Shown here: piece after piece, positions 1 through 5,534 of the stretch
Numbering within the stretch: position 1 is the stretch's first letter
How the letters are laid out: every line of letters begins with the position of its first letter
Assembly: GCA_002479405.1 (NCBI GenBank)
Contig: DLMX01000073.1
Coordinates: 1-6,601 of the forward strand
Length of the DNA: 6,601 bases
Direction: 5' to 3'
DNA from: Methylophilaceae bacterium UBA7525
GTDB lineage: Bacteria; Pseudomonadota; Gammaproteobacteria; Burkholderiales; Methylophilaceae
Translations under genes and position numbers: made by a program
Notes under the pieces: generated by a model
What the model saw: only the letters and a program-made list of their open reading frames with translations
Told to the model about the DNA's origin: nothing
The model's database searches: none

Positions 1-2027
1 ACATCACCGGCTACGCCCAGCAACTGCTGGATGACCTCGACAAGCTGCCGGGCTGGCCCGAGCGCGTTAAGACCATGCAGGCCAACTGGATCGGCAAGAG
101 CGTGGGGGTGCGCCTGGCGTTCAAGGTGCCGGGCAGCGATGAGCTGCTGTGGGTGTTCACCACCCGCGCCGACACCATCATGGGCGTGACCTTCTGCGCC
201 GTCGCCGCCGAGCATCCGCTCGCCACGCGCGCCGCGCAGAACAACCCTGAACTCGCCGCGTTCATCCATGAATGCAAGCAGGGTTCCGTGGCCGAAGCCG
301 ACATGGCGACGATGGAAAAGAAGGGCATGGACACCGGCCTCACCGTCACCCATCCGCTTACCGGCGAGTCGGTTCCGGTCTGGGTCGGCAACTACGTGCT
401 GATGAGTTACGGCGAAGGTGCGGTCATGGCGGTGCCGGCACATGATGAGCGCGATTTCGAGTTTGCAAAGAAATACGACCTCACTATCAAACAGAGCATT
501 TCTGTGGCGAGCGAAAGCTTCTCACTGGATACCTGGCAGGAATGGTACGGCGACAAGGCACGCGGTGTCTGCGCCAACTCCGGCAAATATGATGGCCTCG
601 CCTATGAAGCCGCCGTCGATGCCATCGCCGCCGACCTCAAAACCAAAAACCTGGGAGACAAGCAGATCAACTGGCGTCTGCGCGACTGGGGCATTTCTCG
701 CCAAAGATACTGGGGCTGCCCGATCCCCATCATCCATTGCGACAGCTGCGGTGACGTGCCGGTGCCGGATGAGCAACTACCAGTGAAGCTGCCGGAGGAT
801 TGCGTGCCGGACGGTTCCGGCAACCCATTGAACCGCCGCGAGGACTTCATCAACTGCACCTGCCCCAAGTGCGGCAAACCGGCAAAACGCGAAACCGACA
901 CCATGGATACCTTCGTCGATTCCAGCTGGTATTACGCACGCTATGCGACGAGCACAGCCGCCAGCGGCTTCAATCCCGATGCCATGGTGGATGCCGAAAC
1001 CAACCACTGGATGCCGGTCGACCAGTACATCGGCGGTATCGAACACGCCATCCTGCACCTGCTCTACTCGCGCTTCTGGAGCAAGGTCATGCGCGATCTC
1101 GGCCTCGTGAATTATGACGAGCCGTTCGCCAATCTGCTGACCCAAGGCATGGTGCTCAACCACATTTTCTCGCGCCGTACGGACAAGGGCGGCATCGAGT
1201 ATTTCGCACCGGAAGAAGTAGAACTGGTGTATGACGAACACGGCAAGGTCACAGGCGCAAAACTGCTGGCTGACGGCCAGCCGGTCGATTTCCAGGGCAT
1301 GGGCACCATGTCCAAGTCCAAGCGCAACGGCGTCGACCCGCAGGCATTGATCGACCAGTATGGTGCCGATACCGCGCGCTTCTTCATGATGTTCGCTGCT
1401 CCGCCGGAACAGACACTGGAGTGGTCGGACAGCGGCGTCGAAGGCTCACACCGCTTCCTCAAGCGCGTCTGGGCTTACGGCCACGCGCTTTCGACCGAAG
1501 CCGCAAGCGAACTGCCGGCCAAGCTGGCCGGCAATCTCGCCAATGCACGGCGCGAGATTCACAGCACATTGAAACAGGCCAATTACGACCTCGACCGTCA
1601 GCAGTTCAACACCGTAGCCTCTGCCGCGATGAAGATGCTGAACGCACTGGAAAAGGTCCAGAAAGATGCCGAAACCGACTGGTTAAGCATGGCACGCGAA
1701 GGTTTCTCCATCCTGCTGCGTATGCTGTCGCCGATCGCACCGCACATCACACAAACCTTGTGGAAGGAACTCGGCTACGGCGACGACATCCTGCAGGCCC
1801 GCTGGCCGCAGCCCGAGGAATCGGCATTGGTACAGGACGAGATCGAGCTGGTGATCCAGGTCAACGGCAAGTTGCGCGGCAGCATGACCGTAGCCCGCAC
1901 TGCCGACAAATCTGCGATAGAATCAATGGCGGTTGCGCACCCTTCCATCCAGAAATACTTGGAAGGCGTCAGCGTACGCAAGGTGATTGTAGTGCCGAAC
2001 AAACTCGTCAATATCGTCGTAGGATAA
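1..2027 (+). CDS. leuS: Leucyl-tRNA synthetase, 5'-truncated by the window edge
   Basis: Cytoplasmic class I aminoacyl-tRNA synthetase that charges tRNA-Leu with leucine. The first full codon is at 3, and 674 codons are visible before the TAA at 2025-2027. Compared with about 860 residues in E. coli, roughly 190-200 N-terminal residues, including the HIGH motif, lie outside the window. Visible parts in order: the CP1 editing domain, with the threonine-rich TTRADTIMG motif at 159-185 and the DERD motif at 444-455, whose Asp discriminates against mischarged amino acid; a zinc-finger-like insert with cysteines at 738, 747, 855, 861 and 870 (CDSC and CPKC pairs), which E. coli LeuRS largely lacks; the catalytic-core return around YIGGIEHAILHLLY; the KMSKS-type loop at 1305-1319, which reads TMSKS here; the anticodon-binding helical domain; and the C-terminal domain, with QVNGKLRG and the ending KLVNIVVG. 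The ATG at 75 is internal, because the frame is open and family-like back to position 3. Identification is firm. Confidence 0.97.
   Translation, partial: ITGYAQQLLDDLDKLPGWPERVKTMQANWIGKSVGVRLAFKVPGSDELLWVFTTRADTIMGVTFCAVAAEHPLATRAAQNNPELAAFIHECKQGSVAEADMATMEKKGMDTGLTVTHPLTGESVPVWVGNYVLMSYGEGAVMAVPAHDERDFEFAKKYDLTIKQSISVASESFSLDTWQEWYGDKARGVCANSGKYDGLAYEAAVDAIAADLKTKNLGDKQINWRLRDWGISRQRYWGCPIPIIHCDSCGDVPVPDEQLPVKLPEDCVPDGSGNPLNRREDFINCTCPKCGKPAKRETDTMDTFVDSSWYYARYATSTAASGFNPDAMVDAETNHWMPVDQYIGGIEHAILHLLYSRFWSKVMRDLGLVNYDEPFANLLTQGMVLNHIFSRRTDKGGIEYFAPEEVELVYDEHGKVTGAKLLADGQPVDFQGMGTMSKSKRNGVDPQALIDQYGADTARFFMMFAAPPEQTLEWSDSGVEGSHRFLKRVWAYGHALSTEAASELPAKLAGNLANARREIHSTLKQANYDLDRQQFNTVASAAMKMLNALEKVQKDAETDWLSMAREGFSILLRMLSPIAPHITQTLWKELGYGDDILQARWPQPEESALVQDEIELVIQVNGKLRGSMTVARTADKSAIESMAVAHPSIQKYLEGVSVRKVIVVPNKLVNIVVG
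1513..1533 (+). repeat. Perfect 9-bp inverted repeat with 3-nt spacer inside leuS
   Basis: TGCCGGCCA (1513-1521) and TGGCCGGCA (1525-1533) are exact reverse complements separated by AGC, so the transcript could form a strong GC-rich hairpin. It encodes the residues LPAKLAG in a linker between the KMSKS region and the anticodon-binding helices, where LeuRS sequences vary. No T-tract follows, so it is not a standard terminator. The symmetry is plain in the sequence, but a biological role is not shown. Confidence 0.5.
2021..2024 (+). promoter_or_regulatory. Ribosome binding site of lptE
   Basis: AGGA lies 7 nt before the ATG at 2032 and abuts the leuS stop codon TAA (2025-2027). Ribosomes finishing leuS therefore end on the lptE initiation region, which fits translational coupling. 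This supports 2032 as the start. Confidence 0.65.
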
Positions 2028-2031
2028 GCTC

Positions 2032-2529
2032 ATGAACCTGTTCCGACTGTCACACATCCTGATGCTGGCATCAATCCTGGCATTGAGCGCCTGCGGTTTC
2101 CAGATGCGCGGCACGGCGGACCTGGCTTTCCAAACCATGTATATCCAGGGCGGCAACCTGACGATCAAGAAAGACCTGATCCGCTCGCTCAAGGTCAATG
2201 GCGTTACGGTTGTCGATGATCCACAGAAGGCCGAGCTGTTCCTTGAGCTGATTCGTGAGCGCCGCCAACAGAACATTCTCTCGCTGAGCGGCGGCGGTCT
2301 GGTACGGGAATACGAACTGGTCTATTTCGTCGATTTCCGTCTGCGCAGCCCGGACAGCGAAGTCTGGGGGCCGGTGCAAAAGATCGAAGGGCGGCGCGAC
2401 TACTCTTACGACGATACACAGCTGCTGGCCAAACAGTTCGAGCAGGATCGCCTGTACGAGGATATGCGCAATGATGCAATACGCGAGATCATGCGCCTGC
2501 TGGTCGCGCAAAAACCGAAGAAGCTCTGA
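2032..2529 (+). CDS. lptE: LPS-assembly lipoprotein LptE
   Basis: Outer-membrane lipoprotein that plugs the LptD beta-barrel and helps deliver lipopolysaccharide to the cell surface. The 165-residue product begins with a lipoprotein signal peptide: Arg at residue 5, a hydrophobic stretch, then the lipobox LSAC with the acylated cysteine at residue 21 (codon 2092-2094). The mature protein starts CGFQMRG, typical of LptE, and continues with the alpha/beta fold: a strand around MYIQGG, a SLKVNGV helix-strand, and a C-terminal helix around YEDMRNDAIREIMRLLV. The length matches the family. The gene starts 4 nt after leuS, with AGGA at good spacing. The leuS-lptE-holA order is conserved in many beta- and gammaproteobacteria, which supports the call despite the family's low sequence conservation. 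The end KPKKL is basic, and I saw no defects. Confidence 0.93.
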   Translation: MNLFRLSHILMLASILALSACGFQMRGTADLAFQTMYIQGGNLTIKKDLIRSLKVNGVTVVDDPQKAELFLELIRERRQQNILSLSGGGLVREYELVYFVDFRLRSPDSEVWGPVQKIEGRRDYSYDDTQLLAKQFEQDRLYEDMRNDAIREIMRLLVAQKPKKL

Positions 2530-2547
2530 CAAACCACTTCTCAACTG

Positions 2548-3570
2548 ATGCGCTTACCTCCCCAGCAACTGAGTCGGCACCTGGCAGAAGGCCTTCAGCC
2601 ATGCTATGTACTGACGGGGGATGAACCGCTGGCACAACGCGAGTGCCTGGATGCCATCCGCCAGACCGCGAGAAAACAGGGCTTCGAAGAACGCACCAGC
2701 CTGACGGTAGACCGTTATTTCAACTGGCAGCAAATTACCGCTTTCGGTCAGTCCAGTTCCCTGTTTGCCAGCCGACGCATCCTCGAGATCAACATCCCTT
2801 CCGGCAAACCCGGCATTGAAGGCGGCAAGGTACTACAGGAACTGGCGGCGCAGCCACTGGCCGACACCATCACCATCATCATCCTGCCCAAGGTCGACTG
2901 GAAGGACCAGAAAAGCGCCTGGTACACCGCACTTGAACAATCCTGCGTGCTGCTGCTTCTGGAGGAAGTGCCGCCCGCGCAGCTGCCGAAATGGATCGCC
3001 AACCGCTTGGCACTGCAACAGCAGCAAACGGATAACGAAACCCTCGAGTTCGTTGCACATCAGGTGGAAGGCAATCTGCTGGCAGCCCATCAGGAGATTC
3101 AGAAACTTGGCCTGCTGTACCCGACCGGCAAATTGAGCAATGAGGATGTACGCGCCTCGGTACTCAACGTATCGCGCTACGATGCCTTCCAGCTCGGTGA
3201 AGCCGTACTGGCGGGTGATGCCGAACGCACCGCCAGGATATTGCAGGGCCTGCAGGACGAAGGTGCCCAGCCGGTAGCCGTGATGAATCCGCTGATGTGG
3301 GTGCTGCGACCACTGGTCAGGATCAAGCAGGCGGAAGCACGCGGCGAAAACATCAGCAGCGCCATGCAGCAGGCAAAAGTCCGCTACAATCAGCAGGCAC
3401 TGTTTCAGCGCGCACTATCGCGACTGAGTCTAAGGCAATTACAGGCAGCCCTGTTCAAACTGGCTGAAATAGACAGGACAGCCAAGGGCCTGATCCGCGG
3501 CGATGCGTGGCTTGAGATTTCACGCCTGTGCTTCGGTCTGGCGCGCGTGGCAAAAAGAAGCAGCAGATAG
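2548..3570 (+). CDS. holA: DNA polymerase III, delta subunit
   Basis: The delta subunit of the clamp loader, which opens the beta sliding clamp so it can be loaded on primed DNA. The product has 340 residues, against 343 in E. coli. The N-terminus, with LPPQQLSRHLAEGL and then YVLTGDEPL, matches the family start. TGDEPL sits where a P-loop would be in AAA+ relatives, but delta does not bind ATP and no Walker A is present. SLFASR at residues 71-76 is the clamp-binding element: Leu72-Phe73 (2761-2766) correspond to E. coli Leu73-Phe74, which wedge into beta. Domain II covers roughly residues 150-210 (PKWIANRL, EGNLLAAHQEIQKL), and the alpha-helical domain III collar covers roughly 215-335. The start lies 18 nt after lptE, and I see no Shine-Dalgarno sequence in that gap, so initiation probably relies on coupling to lptE translation. 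The TAG stop overlaps the proA ribosome binding site. Confidence 0.95.
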   Translation: MRLPPQQLSRHLAEGLQPCYVLTGDEPLAQRECLDAIRQTARKQGFEERTSLTVDRYFNWQQITAFGQSSSLFASRRILEINIPSGKPGIEGGKVLQELAAQPLADTITIIILPKVDWKDQKSAWYTALEQSCVLLLLEEVPPAQLPKWIANRLALQQQQTDNETLEFVAHQVEGNLLAAHQEIQKLGLLYPTGKLSNEDVRASVLNVSRYDAFQLGEAVLAGDAERTARILQGLQDEGAQPVAVMNPLMWVLRPLVRIKQAEARGENISSAMQQAKVRYNQQALFQRALSRLSLRQLQAALFKLAEIDRTAKGLIRGDAWLEISRLCFGLARVAKRSSR

Positions 3571-3572
3571 GA
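3569..3572 (+). promoter_or_regulatory. Ribosome binding site that sets the proA start
   Basis: AGGA overlaps the holA stop codon (TAG 3568-3570) and lies 5 nt before the ATG at 3578. An in-frame ATG at 3572 overlaps this AGGA and has only a weak AAGAAG (3555-3560) about 11 nt upstream, so 3578 is preferred. Starting at 3572 would add just two residues. Confidence 0.55.
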
Positions 3573-3577
3573 TGACT

Positions 3578-4834
3578 ATGGATATCAAACAATATATGGC
3601 TGAACTGGGTGCCGAAGCACGCAAGGCATCGCGCGCCATGGCCAAAGCCTCTACCAACACCAAGAACCTGGCCCTGACCACCATCGCCGCCGCCATTCGC
3701 CGCGAAAAAGCGACACTGATCGCCGCCAATCATGCGGACCTCGAAAAAGCGCGCGCCAACGGACTTGAGGCAGCGATGCTGGACCGGCTGGCCCTGAGCG
3801 AAAAATCCATCGCCACCATGGCCGAAGGGCTGGAGCAAATTGCTGCCCTGCCAGACCCCATCGGCGAAATGAATGATTTCAAGTACCGTCCTTCCGGCAT
3901 CCAGATCGGCAAAATGCGTGTACCGCTGGGCGTCATCGGCATCATTTATGAAGCGCGGCCCAATGTAACGGTGGATGCCGCCGGGCTTTGCATCAAATCC
4001 GGCAACGCCGCGATTCTGCGCGGCGGTTCCGAGGCAATTCAATGCAATCAGGCACTGGCAGCACTGGTGCAGGAAGGCCTGCAGGCCGCCGGTTTGCCTG
4101 CTGCCGCAGTGCAGGTGGTAGATACTACCGACCGGGCTGCCGTCGGCGAGCTGATCACCATGAAGCAGTATGTTGACGTCATCGTGCCGCGCGGCGGCAA
4201 GGGACTGATCGAGCGCATCTCGAACGAGGCGCGCATCCCGGTCATCAAGCATCTGGATGGCAATTGCCACGTTTACGTGGACGATGAAGCGGACCTGGAA
4301 AAAGCCCTGCGCATCGTCGAGAACTCCAAAACCCAACGCCTTGGCACCTGCAACACTGCAGAATCCCTGCTGGTTGCACGCAGCATTGCGGCAGTCGCAT
4401 TGCCGAAACTGGCGAAAATGCTGACCTCGCATGCGGTCGAGATTCGCGGATGCGAGGAAACACGCGCACTGGTTCCTGCCGCCAAAACCGCAACAGAAGA
4501 GGACTACTACACCGAGTATCTGGATGCCATCATCTCCTGCAAGGTGGTGAGCGGCATCGATGAGGCAATTACCCACATCAACCAGTATTCCTCGCAGCAT
4601 ACCGAAGCCATCGTCACCGAGAGCTACACCAGGGCCCGGCAGTTCCTGCGCGAGGTCGATTCCAGCAGCGTCATGGTGAATGCCTCAACGCGTTTCGCCG
4701 ACGGCTTTGAATATGGGTTGGGTGCCGAGATCGGCATCTCCACCGACAAACTGCACGCCCGTGGCCCGGTCGGCTTGGAAGGGCTGACCTCGCTCAAATA
4801 CATTGTGCTGGGCAATGGCGAAGTCCGTAGCTGA
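3578..4834 (+). CDS. proA: Glutamate-5-semialdehyde dehydrogenase (gamma-glutamyl phosphate reductase)
   Basis: Second step of proline synthesis: NADPH-dependent reduction of L-glutamyl 5-phosphate to glutamate 5-semialdehyde in the cytoplasm. From the ATG at 3578 the protein has 418 residues, against 417 in E. coli. It belongs to the aldehyde dehydrogenase fold superfamily. Visible marks are VPLGVIGIIYEARPNVTVD and KSGNAAILRGGSEA in the nucleotide-binding domain, VIVPRGGKGLIERI, and the catalytic cysteine in TQRLGTCNTAESLL (Cys258, codon 4349-4351). The C-terminal part has VDSSSVMVNASTRFADG and GLGAEIGISTDKLHARGP. All key residues are present. A longer reading from ATG 3503 would run inside holA and add residues unlike the family, so I reject it. 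The partner kinase gene proB is not in the window. The gene begins 7 nt after holA and its end overlaps nadD by 20 nt. Confidence 0.96.
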   Translation: MDIKQYMAELGAEARKASRAMAKASTNTKNLALTTIAAAIRREKATLIAANHADLEKARANGLEAAMLDRLALSEKSIATMAEGLEQIAALPDPIGEMNDFKYRPSGIQIGKMRVPLGVIGIIYEARPNVTVDAAGLCIKSGNAAILRGGSEAIQCNQALAALVQEGLQAAGLPAAAVQVVDTTDRAAVGELITMKQYVDVIVPRGGKGLIERISNEARIPVIKHLDGNCHVYVDDEADLEKALRIVENSKTQRLGTCNTAESLLVARSIAAVALPKLAKMLTSHAVEIRGCEETRALVPAAKTATEEDYYTEYLDAIISCKVVSGIDEAITHINQYSSQHTEAIVTESYTRARQFLREVDSSSVMVNASTRFADGFEYGLGAEIGISTDKLHARGPVGLEGLTSLKYIVLGNGEVRS

Positions 4835-5492
4835 CCAAACCCGGACCGGCCGGCGGCTGGTCGGTCTGCTGGGCGGCACCTTCGACCCTGTCCACTACGG
4901 ACATCTGCGCTTGGCAGAACAACTGGCAGATGCGCTGAAGCTGGATGAGGTACGTTTCATTCCATCCGCCAATCCGCCACACAGGCAGACACCGCAAACA
5001 TCGGCCACCGGCCGCTGTGAAATGGTCAGGCTGGCGATAGCCGGCAACCCGCGCTTTACGCTGGATGACCGCGAGTTGCTGAGAGCCGGCGCATCCTACA
5101 CGATTGATACCCTACTCTCGCTGCGTGCGGAACTGGGAAACGAAGCTGCCCTCTGCCTGATTCTGGGCAGCGATGCCTTTGCCGAATTCGACAGCTGGCA
5201 TCGCTGGGAAGAAATCCCCGTGCAATGCCACCTGGTATTGGTTGAGCGACCGCATGTCCAGATTGCAGAAGCTCTGCGCCCCGCCCTGCAGACCTTACTG
5301 CGCAATCGCTATACGGATCGGCCTGCAGCGTTGGCTGCTGCACCATCAGGCCGCATCACCATTCAGCGCATCAATGCGCTGGATATCTCTGCGACAGGCA
5401 TTCGTGAAGATTTTGCAAAGCATCGCAGCCCCCGATATCTGTTGCCGGATTCCGTAGTAGACTTTATTCAATGTCATCGGCTGTATCGCTGA
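4815..5492 (+). CDS. nadD: Nicotinate-nucleotide adenylyltransferase
   Basis: Transfers AMP from ATP to nicotinic acid mononucleotide to form deamido-NAD, the penultimate step of NAD synthesis. The product has 225 residues (213 in E. coli). The nucleotidyltransferase signature GGTFDPVHYGH is at residues 20-30 and contains the HxGH motif (His27, His30). LDDRELLRAGASYTIDTL follows the usual substrate-binding region, LILGSDAF is the family's (I/L)GxD segment, and ISATGIRE at 191-198 is the second ATP-binding motif. The end FIQCHRLYR resembles E. coli (YINQQGLYR). The ATG at 4815 is the only ordinary start in reach. It overlaps proA by 20 nt and gives an N-terminal tail of about 13 residues more than E. 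coli. An in-frame TTG at 4803 is a less likely alternative. No Shine-Dalgarno sequence is evident, and a GC-rich hairpin lies in the tail-coding segment. Confidence 0.95.
   Translation: MAKSVADQTRTGRRLVGLLGGTFDPVHYGHLRLAEQLADALKLDEVRFIPSANPPHRQTPQTSATGRCEMVRLAIAGNPRFTLDDRELLRAGASYTIDTLLSLRAELGNEAALCLILGSDAFAEFDSWHRWEEIPVQCHLVLVERPHVQIAEALRPALQTLLRNRYTDRPAALAAAPSGRITIQRINALDISATGIREDFAKHRSPRYLLPDSVVDFIQCHRLYR
4844..4862 (+). repeat. GC-rich hairpin in the 5' end of nadD, just past the proA stop
   Basis: GACCGGCC (4844-4851) pairs with GGCTGGTC (4855-4862) over eight base pairs, including one G-U, with a 3-nt loop GGC. It starts 9 nt after the proA TGA and 29 nt downstream of the nadD ATG, within codons for the poorly conserved nadD N-terminal tail. 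No T-run follows, so it is not a normal intrinsic terminator. It might slow ribosomes or protect an mRNA end, which is inference. High local GC makes chance formation plausible. Confidence 0.35.
5442..5470 (+). promoter_or_regulatory. Possible weak sigma-70 promoter for the M48 protease gene
   Basis: TTGCCG (5442-5447) and TATTCA (5465-5470) are separated by 17 nt, with partial matches to the -35 and -10 consensus. They lie in the last codons of nadD, about 65 nt before the next start codon. This local stretch is more AT-rich than its surroundings. Such matches are frequent by chance, so this is only a candidate for separate expression of the protease. Confidence 0.2.
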
Positions 5493-5518
5493 GGCGTTTG
5501 GGAAAAACCGGCAAACTC

Positions 5519-5523
5519 AGGAG
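5519..5523 (+). promoter_or_regulatory. Ribosome binding site of the M48 protease gene
   Basis: AGGAG lies 11 nt before the ATG at 5535. The spacing is on the long side, but this is the strongest Shine-Dalgarno match in the window. It agrees with a start that yields a complete lipoprotein signal peptide. Confidence 0.65.
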
Positions 5524-5534
5524 CCTGAACATCG

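Noticed and set aside
75..77. ATG at 75 as the start of leuS
   Set aside because: The frame upstream from position 3 encodes residues that continue the LeuRS family match, such as LLDDLDKLPGWPERVKTM, so the gene starts before the window.
738..872. The Cys-rich segment in leuS as a foreign zinc-finger insertion
   Set aside because: A zinc-binding insert with CxxC pairs at this place is known in many bacterial LeuRS enzymes. E. coli has simply lost most of the cysteines.
1421..2035. A 204-codon + strand frame overlapping the 3' end of leuS
   Set aside because: The product is Arg-rich and low in structure, and the LeuRS frame over the same region matches the family to its C-terminus. It is an off-frame shadow.
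3503..3577. Upstream extension of proA to the in-frame ATG at 3503
   Set aside because: It would overlap holA by 68 nt and add 25 residues not seen in ProA. AGGA at 3569-3572 supports the start at 3578.
4267..4280. Perfect palindrome CCACGT-TT-ACGTGG in proA as a possible operator
   Set aside because: It lies deep inside conserved coding sequence (CHVYVDD) away from any gene start, and the codons follow the protein. Chance is the simpler explanation.
3455..4600. A 381-codon open frame on the minus strand, antisense to most of proA and the end of holA
   Set aside because: Its translation is rich in Cys, His and Gly runs with no recognisable domain, while the + strand encodes an intact ProA over the same bases. 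Long antisense frames are a common by-product of GC-rich codon usage.
5496..5534. Rho-independent terminator between nadD and the protease gene
   Set aside because: The only hairpin is short and bulged, and it is followed by CAGGAG rather than a T-tract.
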